Below are positions 1-6,540 of a DNA stretch of 11,417 bases, one piece after another. Every line of letters starts with the position of its first letter. Position 1 is the first letter of the stretch. The translations under genes and the position numbers were made by a program. Location: assembly GCA_007116995.1 (NCBI GenBank), contig SKHL01000003.1, positions 1 to 11,417 of the forward strand. Direction: 5' to 3'. A model generated the notes under the pieces. That model saw only the letters and a program-made list of their open reading frames with translations, was not told the origin of the DNA and made no database searches. The stretch comes from Limnochordia bacterium (lineage in GTDB: Bacteria > Bacillota > Limnochordia > Darwinibacteriales > DTU012).

Positions 1-512
1 GTCCACACCTGCTCGGGGTACAGCTATGGTTGAATCTGCCGGCTAAGGATAAATTGACAAAGCCTAAGTATCAAGATATTCTCCAGCAGAGTATTCCTGT
101 AGTGGAGGAGAACTCCTGTACAGTCCACATACTGGCTGGACGTTATGAGGACACTGTGGGGGCTTTCTCTGGTGAGTATGTAACCCCACTCATTCTTGAT
201 GTAGAAGTTAAACCCCATGCAGAATGGTCTATTCCTACCGAATTGACAGATACACTATTTGTCTATATCCTCCAAGGCGATGCCGTTTTTCATCCCGATG
301 ATGATCAATCCACCAAAGCGAAGCAGGCTGTACTATTTGGTCCAGGAGACTCTCTTTGGGTAAAGGCTTCAGGTAATGGGATTCGATTCCTGCTTTTTGC
401 AGCCAAACCGCTGCAAGAACCAATTGCGTGGGGTGGTCCGATTGTCATGAACACAAAACAGGAACTAGATCAGGCATTTCGGGATCTAGATAACAACACG
501 TTTATAAAATAA
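1..512 (+). CDS. Pirin family protein, 3' part (start lies before the window)
   Basis: This is the C-terminal part of a pirin, a bicupin protein. The reading frame is already open at base 3, and the residues before the first possible start (TTG at 30) read GVQLWLNLPAKDKLTKPKYQ. That is the pirin signature joining the two cupin domains, so the gene begins upstream and TTG30 is not its start. The rest forms the second cupin (Pirin_C): a GEYVTPLILDVEV strand, a YILQGDAVF turn and a GPGDSLWVKA strand, ending with the family's typical PLQEPIAWGGPIVMNT segment. The metal-binding His/Glu residues of pirins lie in the N-terminal cupin, which is outside the window, so catalytic competence (quercetinase activity is known for some members) cannot be judged. 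Pirins are cytoplasmic in bacteria and their substrates are mostly unknown. An SGNH-hydrolase gene follows after 40 bp with no terminator between, suggesting co-transcription. Confidence 0.93.
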   Translation, partial: PHLLGVQLWLNLPAKDKLTKPKYQDILQQSIPVVEENSCTVHILAGRYEDTVGAFSGEYVTPLILDVEVKPHAEWSIPTELTDTLFVYILQGDAVFHPDDDQSTKAKQAVLFGPGDSLWVKASGNGIRFLLFAAKPLQEPIAWGGPIVMNTKQELDQAFRDLDNNTFIK

Positions 513-552
513 GAAGGATTCAGTGCTATCTCGGTAAAAATGGAGGCGAAGG

Positions 553-1530
553 ATGTTGAGAATGCAGCATGAGAATATTGACCAATTGTTTCATGGAGTG
601 GTGCAGAACAAACATGGCCATGGAGAAATGATTCCCTTACGTTTTAGCAACCAGCAGTTAGTGGAATACGGAAGAGCTGAGAGATTTCGTCAACGTAGCT
701 TGTGTCCAGCTGGCGTATGCCTAGATTTTACTACCGACGCTTCATCGGTAAATATCACATATCAAATTAAACACAACGTACGTGGCATGGCTCAGTTCGA
801 TATCTATTTAAATGGGGCTTTTGTTCACTGGGTTGAAATAGCCAACTCGACGACGGAGGGAGTAGTGCAATACCAAATTCCGGAGGGTACAGCTAGAATC
901 AAGCGGATAACCATCTATCTGCCTCACACAGTGGAGTTGATGATTAATGAGATTCGGTTTTCTGCTGGTGCTATGGTGGAGCCAGTGGCTAAACGGGAGA
1001 AGAATCTGCTATGCTTAGGAGATTCCATTACCCAAGGAATGGATGCTGTCAGGCCATCTCTAACGTATCCGGTGCAACTGGCTCGATTTTTGGACATGAA
1101 TTTGCTCAATCAAGGAGTGGGGGGGTATTTCTTTGATAAGAACAGCCTGGATCCTAGTTTGTCCTATCGCCCTGATTTAGTAACTGTAGCTTATGGCACC
1201 AATGATTGGAAACGTCATAGTAACATACAAGAGTTTGAGAAAATGTGTTCTGAATATCTTCAGTGCCTAGTAGGATACACAGATGTGCCGATATATGTGC
1301 TAACCCCCTTATGGCGAGTTAATTCTGATGAACAACGGCCTAATGGTACATTAGCCGATATCAGAAATAGTATCCGTCAAATTTGTTCAGATCTACCAAA
1401 CATAACAGTTATCGATGGAATGGACTTAGTTCCTCAGATGAAAGGGTTTTACACTGACGGGCTACATCCCACAGAGGAGGGGTTTCTCTGTATGAGTCTA
1501 GGTATTCTAAAAAATTTTGGAGCTTGCTAG
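553..1530 (+). CDS. SGNH/GDSL-family hydrolase with N-terminal beta-sandwich domain
   Basis: A 325-residue probable esterase or deacylase. The catalytic SGNH domain covers about residues 150-325. Block I is GDSIT with nucleophile Ser158, block II is the glycine in NQGVGGYFF, block III is GTND (215-218), and block V is DGLHP with Asp302 and His305 completing the triad. Residues 30-145 look like the beta-sandwich that precedes this domain in carbohydrate-esterase-like SGNH proteins, with strands such as CLDFTTDASSVNITYQI and AQFDIYLNGAFVHWVEI. The substrate is unknown; an acetylated sugar is possible by analogy. There is no signal peptide or membrane segment, so it is probably cytoplasmic. The ATG at 553 is chosen because GGAGG (542-546) sits 6 bases upstream; an ATG three codons later has worse spacing. 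It follows the pirin gene and ends at a hairpin terminator. Confidence 0.92.
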   Translation: MLRMQHENIDQLFHGVVQNKHGHGEMIPLRFSNQQLVEYGRAERFRQRSLCPAGVCLDFTTDASSVNITYQIKHNVRGMAQFDIYLNGAFVHWVEIANSTTEGVVQYQIPEGTARIKRITIYLPHTVELMINEIRFSAGAMVEPVAKREKNLLCLGDSITQGMDAVRPSLTYPVQLARFLDMNLLNQGVGGYFFDKNSLDPSLSYRPDLVTVAYGTNDWKRHSNIQEFEKMCSEYLQCLVGYTDVPIYVLTPLWRVNSDEQRPNGTLADIRNSIRQICSDLPNITVIDGMDLVPQMKGFYTDGLHPTEEGFLCMSLGILKNFGAC

Positions 1531-1588
1531 CGCGGTCTTTGATGACCATCTCCCATAAAGGAAAATTGTTAATTATGAATAGGCTTAT

Positions 1589-1628
1589 TCAAAACCACTC
1601 AGAGAACACGTCCGCTGAGTGGTTTTGA
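1589..1628 (+). terminator. Hairpin terminator after the SGNH gene
   Basis: Perfect inverted repeat: AAAACCACTCAG (1591-1602) pairs with CTGAGTGGTTTT (1615-1626) around a 12-base loop, and two flanking pairs (1589-1590 with 1627-1628) extend the stem. The TTTT lies inside the right arm and only a weak U-rich tail follows (GAGTTG). It is therefore a plausible but not textbook intrinsic terminator. The A/T-rich arms could work in both directions. Confidence 0.65.
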
Positions 1629-1629
1629 G

Positions 1630-1797
1630 TTGCTCTCTCGAAATCAGCAACAAGGTTCAAGTGAGGAAGCCATTCGTCTGCAACGTAATCAAAGTGCAAT
1701 GGAGCAAAATCAAGTGTTTCATTATATTGATCAAGTAGTAAAGTGGTTTATTGTGGCAAAGCCATGGAAACGGATTCTATGGGATGGGATAATCTAG
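1630..1797 (+). CDS. Orphan 55-codon reading frame, possible remnant of a larger gene
   Basis: From TTG (1630) to TAG (1795-1797) the frame encodes a protein-like sequence. It has a polar, Gln-rich first half (RNQQQGSSEEAIRLQRNQSA) and an aromatic end containing FHYIDQVVKWF and AKPWKRILWDGII. The composition, with amphipathic spacing and clustered Trp/Ile near the C-terminus, looks more like real protein than random frame. However, there is no Shine-Dalgarno site before TTG1630 or before the internal ATG at 1699. The frame stays open upstream only to 1579, inside the terminator hairpin. It may be the 3' end of a lost gene or a small protein with an atypical start. I do not recognise the family and assign no function. 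Confidence 0.3.
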   Translation: MLSRNQQQGSSEEAIRLQRNQSAMEQNQVFHYIDQVVKWFIVAKPWKRILWDGII

Positions 1798-1923
1798 ACG
1801 AATTTCGTGTATAACTATAGATAGGAGTCTAATCAGGCAAGTGGATGTCCGAACAACAGGGGTATAGGATACAGAGGAGAATAATATTTCCAGGTGTTGT
1901 ATTGAGGAAGGAGTCTACCTTCT

Positions 1924-2583
1924 ATGAATGTTTTTGATGTTATTGGTCCTGTTATGATCGGACCGTCCAGCTCACATACAGCGGGAGCGGTGCGACTTGG
2001 TTTGATTACCCAAGCGCTACTTGGTGAACCTGTTATTGATGCAGTCATTGAGTTACATGGCTCCTTTGCTAGAACCTATCGGGGACATGGAACTGACAAG
2101 GCGATAGTGGGTGGGTTATTAGGGATAGAAACAGATGATGAGCGGATCCGAAATAGCATGGATATTGCTAGTTCTCAGGGATTGTTCTATCGCTTTGAAG
2201 TGGTAGAGCTTAAGGATGCCCACCCAAATACAGCCATAATTGAAGTAACTGGCCAATCAGGGAAGAGTGTTTCTGTATTAGGCAGCTCAGTTGGCGGTGG
2301 TAATATTCTTATTCGCAGAATTAATCATCTGGGTGTAGAGGTTACAGCACAGTATGAGACAATCATAGTTGCTCACACAGATACACCAGGTGCAGTAGCT
2401 GCTGTGACAGATCTATTAGCTAAGCAACTAATTAACATCGCCCAGATGAAAGTATATCGATCTAACCGTGGTGGTGAGGCAATGATGGTGATTGAAACAG
2501 ATCAGACCATAGATCCAGCATTGTCTATTCTTTTAGGTGAGCTGCTACCTGTTCGTAATGTAACAGTTATTGAGCCAATATAA
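1924..2583 (+). CDS. sdaAB: L-serine dehydratase, iron-sulfur-dependent, beta subunit
   Basis: Beta subunit (219 residues) of the two-subunit Fe-S L-serine ammonia-lyase, which with the alpha subunit converts L-serine to pyruvate and ammonia in the cytoplasm. The N-terminus carries the family hallmark VIGPVMIGPSSSHTAGAVRLG (residues 6-26). Residues about 30-145 form the beta domain, including the conserved HGSFARTYRGHGTDKAIVGG segment and a GSSVGGGNI turn (120-128). A C-terminal ACT domain starts near residue 147 (TIIVAHTDTPGAVAAVTDLL, then VYRSNRGGEAMMVIE) and ends the protein. ACT domains usually bind a small ligand; here it may sense serine, though that is inference. The length matches the family. 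The ATG at 1924 is supported by AGGAAGGAG (1905-1913). sdaAA follows 14 bp after the stop, so the two are co-transcribed. Confidence 0.97.
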   Translation: MNVFDVIGPVMIGPSSSHTAGAVRLGLITQALLGEPVIDAVIELHGSFARTYRGHGTDKAIVGGLLGIETDDERIRNSMDIASSQGLFYRFEVVELKDAHPNTAIIEVTGQSGKSVSVLGSSVGGGNILIRRINHLGVEVTAQYETIIVAHTDTPGAVAAVTDLLAKQLINIAQMKVYRSNRGGEAMMVIETDQTIDPALSILLGELLPVRNVTVIEPI

Positions 2584-2597
2584 GCGAGGCGAAAATC

Positions 2598-3482
2598 ATG
2601 TCAAACTATAAGTCTGTTCAGGTTTTGATTGATGAAGCGTTAGCAAAAGAAGAGCCGGTTTTTCAGATAGTGTTAGCAGGTCAGGTTCAAGAACAGGCCT
2701 TGTCTAAAGAGGAACTAATTGCTAAGATGACAGAAACCTATGGTGTAATGGAAGCAGCTATGCATAATGGGCTTAACTCCCAGACCAAGTCTTCTAGCGG
2801 TATTAGTGGTGGAGCTGCATATACGCTAAATCAAGCCCATAAGGCAGGGAAAACCATTGGTGGCGATGTTTTGGATAAACTGTTAATGCGTGCCTTAGCT
2901 GTATCTGAGGTAAATGCCTGTATGGGTAAAATAGTGGCTGCGCCGACAGCTGGTTCCTGTGGCATAGTCCCGGCGGTACTGTCAACTATTAAGGAAGAGC
3001 AAGAGATTTCCCAAGAACAGCTTGTATTAAGTATGTTTACTGCTGCGGGCCTTGGGATCGTTATTGCCAATCGAGCCACCGTGTCGGGTGCAGAGGGTGG
3101 TTGCCAGGCAGAATGCGGTAGTGCTGCTGCAATGGCTGCAGGGGCCGTGGTAGAAATGGTCGGTGGTACTCCCCGGATGGTCGGTCATGCGTGTGCCATG
3201 GCTCTTAAGAATGTATTAGGATTAGTTTGTGATCCAGTCGCGGGGTTAGTGGAGATACCTTGCATTAAACGAAATGCCATTGGAGCAGCCAATGCGCTAG
3301 TTGCTGCTAATTTGGCCTTGGCTGGAGTTGAAAGCGTTATTCCGGTAGATGAAGTAATTGATGCGATGCGATCAGTAGGTAACTCCATGGCATCAGCTTT
3401 AAAAGAAACAGCTGAAGGTGGCTTAGCAGCTACACCCACAGCTCAAGCACTGGCTAGCAAGATTTATGCCATGCAAGAATAA
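2598..3482 (+). CDS. sdaAA: L-serine dehydratase, iron-sulfur-dependent, alpha subunit
   Basis: Catalytic alpha subunit (294 residues) of the Fe-S L-serine dehydratase. It binds an oxygen-labile [4Fe-4S] cluster, one iron of which takes part in dehydration of serine. Three cysteines have the spacing of known cluster ligands: Cys169 in EGGCQAECG, Cys211 in GLVCDPVAGL and Cys222 in IPCIKRNA. The 42- and 11-residue intervals equal those I recall for the characterised Legionella enzyme. Other family landmarks are SSSGISGGAAY (65-75) and KIVAAPTAGSCGIVPAVL (111-128). Four more cysteines (108, 121, 173, 199) are present. The full length is normal for the two-subunit type. GAGG (2586-2589) precedes the ATG by 8 bases. 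The enzyme supports serine catabolism and pyruvate supply, typical of anaerobic or microaerobic Bacillota. Confidence 0.97.
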   Translation: MSNYKSVQVLIDEALAKEEPVFQIVLAGQVQEQALSKEELIAKMTETYGVMEAAMHNGLNSQTKSSSGISGGAAYTLNQAHKAGKTIGGDVLDKLLMRALAVSEVNACMGKIVAAPTAGSCGIVPAVLSTIKEEQEISQEQLVLSMFTAAGLGIVIANRATVSGAEGGCQAECGSAAAMAAGAVVEMVGGTPRMVGHACAMALKNVLGLVCDPVAGLVEIPCIKRNAIGAANALVAANLALAGVESVIPVDEVIDAMRSVGNSMASALKETAEGGLAATPTAQALASKIYAMQE

Positions 3483-3501
3483 ACCAAATGCCAGTTGGTG
3501 G

Positions 3502-4114
3502 TCACCATCCTAGCGCGCTTGTTAACCACGGAGTGATGGTTTGGGCGAATCGATAAATCGTGGGCGCAGCAGGAAGAAACGGTGCGCTAATAAAGGTAGC
3601 CCAAAGAGTGAAAACAAGCACGGCTAAAATCAATTTTTGGTGGATTGTGCTAGCTTGCTCGCAATCACAAAGATGATTAGGTAAACCTACTATCCAGACG
3701 CTCATAAATCCACTAATGAACCCGCCTAGATGACCCATTAGAGCTACTCGCTGGCTCTCACTCCAACTTAGACTAGCCATAACAACTAGGATCGACCAAA
3801 TAGGCTTCCGTAGATACGCTGTGTCTATTGCGCAGTTTTGCACCGATTAGGTAGCCAAATAAGCCCATAATCGCTCCAGAAGCACCAACGGAGAAAACGT
3901 AAGGGTGATTAAAGGAAGCACTCATAACACTAGCAAATAATCCGGCCATCAAATAGACACTAGCCATCCGAACGGATCCAATGAGCCGTTCCACACCAAT
4001 ACCGATTAGTACAAGGGTGGTGAGATTCGCTGCTAGATGCTGTTTATCATAGTGCAAGACTGTAGCGGTAAAAAGGCGGAACCACTCCCCCTGGTGGACG
4101 ATCACCCTATCCAT
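3502..4114 (-). pseudogene. Rhomboid-family intramembrane serine protease, truncated and frameshifted
   Basis: Two overlapping minus-strand frames, 4114-3773 and 3843-3502, together encode most of a rhomboid protease. The first has the L1-loop motif GEWFRLFTATVLH, the TM2 HxxxN motif (HLAAN) and the catalytic serine motif GASGAIMGLFGYLIG. The second has the catalytic histidine in GHLGGFISGF plus further membrane segments. Both catalytic residues survive but lie in different frames; the shift falls within about 3790-3830, after GAKLRNR. The 5' end is also damaged. TM1, which precedes the EWFRL loop in the six-helix core, is missing, an in-frame TAG lies five codons before the ATG, and no ribosome site is visible. 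Only about 110 bp separate it from the neighbouring aldo/keto reductase gene, too little for the lost helix. It is most likely a decayed gene convergent with sdaAA; the frameshift alone could be a sequencing error. Confidence 0.85.
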
Positions 4115-4180
4115 GTCTTGATGTGGTGGCTAGTAGCGCCATCTTATTAGATTGTATCCAATTAATGGATAATTATGTAG

Positions 4181-4218
4181 AAACACCGTAGATAGTATAA
4201 TTACTACCTACGGTGTTT
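4181..4218 (-). terminator. Terminator after the aldo/keto reductase (possibly bidirectional)
   Basis: AAACACCGTAG (4181-4191) pairs perfectly with CTACGGTGTTT (4208-4218), and inner bases can extend the stem (ATAGT with ATTAC/T, imperfect). It lies just past the minus-strand stop at 4225. Reading leftwards the tail is TTTCTACATAA, which is modest. Reading rightwards the tail is TTTTGTTTTTT, which is stronger. It may therefore stop transcription from both sides, although no plus-strand gene lies immediately to its left. Confidence 0.7.
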
Positions 4219-4224
4219 TGTTTT

Positions 4225-5205
4225 TTACCAAGCATACGCTTGTGGAGCTGGTCCGCCCGGACCTGGGAAGATTTGATCAAGCTGCTTGAGTACATCCTCT
4301 GTTAATTTAATCTCTGTTGCTCGCAGCGAACTCTCTAGCTGTTCTAGGGTACGTGGTCCAAGAATAGGACCTGTCAGTGCTGGGTTATTTAGTATCCAAG
4401 CTAGGGCCACATTGGCTGGGGTATCGCCTAATTCCTTCGCTAAGTCTACAAAGCTCTGAATCTGATCGGCTTCCTTTCCGACTCGATCCTTCATTTTGGC
4501 TCGGCGAGATCCTTCCCCTTGTTTCTGTACGTTCCCACCTAGTAACCCACCAGCTAGGGGGCTCCATGCGATTACACCAATCCCTAACTCCTTGGCGGCT
4601 GGGAGAACTTCTAACTCTGGCAGACGACACATTAAGTTGTATTTATGCTGTTCAGAAACTAATCCTAAAAAGGGACGATTCTTGGCGGCGGCTTGTGCTT
4701 GCACCAGGTTCCAACCGGCAAAGTTACTAGCTCCTATGTAGTCAACCGTCCCCTGATAAACAAAGGTGGAGAACACTTCCCAAAGCTCATCCCAAGTGAC
4801 ACTAGGATCCACGTGATGCATTTGGTAGAGCTCGACATGATCTGTCTGCAGTCTCTTTAAGGATGCTTGTAAATGACGGCGAATTTTCCAAGCGGATAAA
4901 CCTCGTTCATCATTGGGTCCATCATTCTCTTCGCCCATTGCGTTATATACTTTGGTTGCTAATACTACCTTTTCCCGTCGGTTGCCACCTTGGGCGAACC
5001 ATCGTCCAATAATTTCTTCTGTCCACCCTTGTCGAGGACTTTTTCCGTAAACATTGGCTGTGTCAAAGAAATTAATTCCTGCGTCGAGCGCGGCATCCAT
5101 GATCTTGAAGGCTTCTTTTTCCTCTGTTGCGGGTCCGAAATTCATGGTTCCTAGCACGAGACGGCTAACCTTTAATCCTGTTCGACCAAGCTTTGTATAT
5201 TCCAT
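4225..5205 (-). CDS. Aldo/keto reductase family oxidoreductase
   Basis: A complete 326-residue NAD(P)H-dependent reductase with a TIM-barrel fold, cytoplasmic. The N-terminus MEYTKLGRTGLKVSRLVLGT is typical of this family's YghZ/tas-like branch. The catalytic tetrad is visible: Asp48 and Tyr53 in FFDTANVYG, Lys85 in VLATKV and His130 in YQMHHVD. Cofactor-binding segments are IGASNFAGW, VIAWSPLAGGLL and, near the C-terminus, GPILGPRTLEQLESSL. The start is fixed by AGAGGAG upstream of the ATG at 5205. The substrate (aldehyde, ketone or sugar) cannot be read from sequence. It is transcribed divergently from the flavodoxin gene. Its promoter (5250-5278) is overlapped by a Fur-box-like dyad, so expression may be derepressed by iron limitation. 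Nothing in it appears damaged. Confidence 0.95.
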   Translation of the reverse strand: MEYTKLGRTGLKVSRLVLGTMNFGPATEEKEAFKIMDAALDAGINFFDTANVYGKSPRQGWTEEIIGRWFAQGGNRREKVVLATKVYNAMGEENDGPNDERGLSAWKIRRHLQASLKRLQTDHVELYQMHHVDPSVTWDELWEVFSTFVYQGTVDYIGASNFAGWNLVQAQAAAKNRPFLGLVSEQHKYNLMCRLPELEVLPAAKELGIGVIAWSPLAGGLLGGNVQKQGEGSRRAKMKDRVGKEADQIQSFVDLAKELGDTPANVALAWILNNPALTGPILGPRTLEQLESSLRATEIKLTEDVLKQLDQIFPGPGGPAPQAYAW

Positions 5206-5249
5206 GGGTACAACTCCTCTTGTGTAATTGGTATTTGTTTTCCTCTTCT

Positions 5250-5278
5250 ATTATAACAGTAATGATAAACATTATCAA
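5250..5278 (-). promoter_or_regulatory. Sigma-A-type promoter of the aldo/keto reductase
   Basis: On the minus strand, -35 TTGATA (5278-5273) and -10 TATAAT (5255-5250) are separated by exactly 17 bases, a near-consensus vegetative promoter. Transcription would begin near 5243, giving a short leader before the ribosome site and the ATG at 5205. Confidence 0.8.
5263..5277. promoter_or_regulatory. Fur-box-like operator overlapping the aldo/keto reductase promoter
   Basis: The 15-mer TGATAAACATTATCA matches the Bacillus Fur 7-1-7 consensus TGATAATNATTATCA at 13 of 14 specified positions. It covers most of the -35 hexamer and over half of the spacer, where a bound repressor would block RNA polymerase. 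Its G2 and C14 fit Fur better than PerR, which prefers TTATAAT half-sites. That Fur itself is the regulator is inference. Confidence 0.65.
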
Positions 5279-5341
5279 TGGCTGATTTCCAGGATTTACA
5301 TAGATATCTCCTACTATGAAAATAACTTATACTGACGGTGA

Positions 5342-5385
5342 TGCCAGTGGTAGTCTGGCAACATGGGGGTCTACTGTGCTATACT
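5342..5385 (+). promoter_or_regulatory. Candidate promoter and dyad upstream of the flavodoxin gene
   Basis: TATACT (5380-5385) lies 18 bases after TGGCAA (5356-5361), a moderate sigma-A-like pair facing the flavodoxin gene. A perfect interrupted dyad, TGCCAG (5342-5347) with CTGGCA (5355-5360), overlaps the -35 element and could be an operator. No known regulator is recognised from it. Confidence 0.35.
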
Positions 5386-5523
5386 ATGTCTAAATCTGCA
5401 TTACTATACACAGGATTACGTAGATATTTATGTCCATAGGAACAGGAGGTCCGAGCTTGGGTCGAGAATACTGTGGTTAGGAATAGCAAAGAAAAAATAG
5501 TTGTTGCAGATAGGAGCGAACAC

Positions 5524-6081
5524 ATGAGTACAAACAAGAACAAGATAATTGTAATCTATAAATCGAAATATGGCAGTACTAAACGCTACGCCCAGTGGAT
5601 TGCAGAGGAAGTTGGGGCGGACATCTTTCCTCTTAACCAGATTAAACTGCGAGATTTAGAAAAATATGACACCATCGTCTATGGTGGGGCCGTCTATGCT
5701 GTGGGGATGTTGGGCATATCGGCATTGAGAAATAGCTTTAGTAAACTAGCTGGGAAGAAAGTGGTGGTGTTTTCTGTCGGTGCATCTCCAGCGTATCCCG
5801 AGGCTATGGCTTCCATCCAAGCAAACAACTTCTCTGACGCCATGAAGGAGAACGTGCATTTTTTTCACTTACGTGGAGGGTTTGACTACACCAAACTAAA
5901 CTGGCTAGATCGGACACTAATGATGCTCCTGAAGCTAAAGATCCAGCGGAAATCCGAGGATCTGCGTACTGGAGACGAAAAAGGCATGCTAGCTGCATGC
6001 CAGACTCCGGCTGACTGGACGAAAAAAGAGGCGATTAAACCCATTGTAGAGTGTATTGTTGGAGATAAAGCCCCGCAGTAA
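5524..6081 (+). CDS. HemG-like flavodoxin-domain protein
   Basis: A 185-residue cytoplasmic flavodoxin-fold protein. The FMN phosphate-binding loop is in IVIYKSKYGSTKRYAQWIA (about residues 9-27), and the second flavin-contacting loop is YDTIVYGGAVYAVGML (48-63). The C-terminal half resembles HemG-type menaquinone-dependent protoporphyrinogen oxidase: HLRGGFDYTKLNWLDRTLMMLLK followed by a TPADW segment aligns in order with the E. coli protein's corresponding region. A role in haem synthesis is possible, but no haem genes are nearby, so it may be a general redox partner. I choose ATG5524 because AGGAG (5512-5516) lies 7 bases before it. An in-frame GTG at 5473 would add 17 unconserved residues and lacks a close ribosome site. 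A candidate promoter lies at 5356-5385. The ABC-ATPase remnant converges on it, 12 bp after its stop. Confidence 0.85.
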   Translation: MSTNKNKIIVIYKSKYGSTKRYAQWIAEEVGADIFPLNQIKLRDLEKYDTIVYGGAVYAVGMLGISALRNSFSKLAGKKVVVFSVGASPAYPEAMASIQANNFSDAMKENVHFFHLRGGFDYTKLNWLDRTLMMLLKLKIQRKSEDLRTGDEKGMLAACQTPADWTKKEAIKPIVECIVGDKAPQ

Positions 6082-6093
6082 AGCTGGTGCTTC

Positions 6094-6540
6094 TTACATT
6101 TCTACGCCGACCCCTAGTTGGTCTGTTTTTACGCGTTCGCCCCGCCATTGGTTGTACATCTCGACAATCATCTGCTCAAGAGGAGCTTTTTTAATCTCAA
6201 TGTCGATCACGTCTGGGATGGTTGCGATTTCCGATAGGACAGTTTGAAAGGATATCTTGGTACCTACCTCATACTCGCAGATGCCTTGATTCGCTGATCG
6301 TAATTTAGCACAGGCCAAGTGCGGTATATTCTCACCTTGCATGGTCAGAACAACCCGACATAAACAGCCCGCTACCTTTCGGAGTTCGTGAAAACTTCCA
6401 TCAAATGCTATCCTTCCATGGGAGATGAGTAGCATTCGCTTAGCCATCTCTTCTAAGTCATCCATATCGTGACTCGTTACCACAATGGTGGTTTTTCTTC
6501 TTGGTTAAGGGTTTTTAAGAAGGTAATCATATCATCAGGA
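6094..6540 (-). pseudogene. ABC-transporter ATP-binding protein, C-terminal remnant
   Basis: The minus-strand frame 6483-6094 encodes the end of an ABC ATPase. It begins at the H-loop (VTSHDMDDLEEMAKRM), continues with LLISHGRIAFDGS, and ends with the alpha/beta C-terminal extension usual in ABC-2-type exporter ATPases (NatA/EcsA-like). Walker A, the Q-loop, the LSGGQ signature and Walker B are all absent. Upstream the coding sequence continues one base out of frame as PDDMITFLKTLNQEE, then TTIVVTSHD. This implies loss of one A in an A-run near 6493-6497. ABC similarity stops at about 6537-6543, where plus-strand helicase sequence begins, so the 5' two-thirds were removed by a rearrangement. 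There is no start with a ribosome site, and the product would be non-functional. No permease gene is adjacent. Confidence 0.85.

Larger units (their letters stand above)
1531..1923. other. Intergenic region between the SGNH gene and the serine dehydratase operon
   Basis: This 393-bp gap holds the SGNH terminator (1589-1628), the 55-codon orphan frame (1630-1797) and about 125 bp of leader before sdaAB. I looked for a T-box (AGGGTGGNACCGCG-like), a glycine riboswitch and a clear sigma-A promoter and found none that convinces. The best -10-like element is TATAAC (1810-1815), with no good -35 at the right distance. The source of sdaAB transcription is therefore unresolved. Confidence 0.5.

Noticed and set aside
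1798..1923. Possible T-box or glycine riboswitch ahead of the serine dehydratase operon
   Set aside because: No T-box consensus, no specifier-stem or antiterminator structure, and no terminator between 1798 and the start codon.
1847..1939. 30-codon plus-strand frame starting ATG in the sdaAB leader
   Set aside because: Weak ribosome site, basic low-information sequence, and it overlaps the well-supported sdaAB start in another frame.
5473..5523. Upstream GTG start adding 17 residues to the flavodoxin
   Set aside because: No ribosome site at proper spacing, the added residues do not look like flavodoxin, and ATG5524 has AGGAG 7 bases upstream followed by the canonical first beta-strand.
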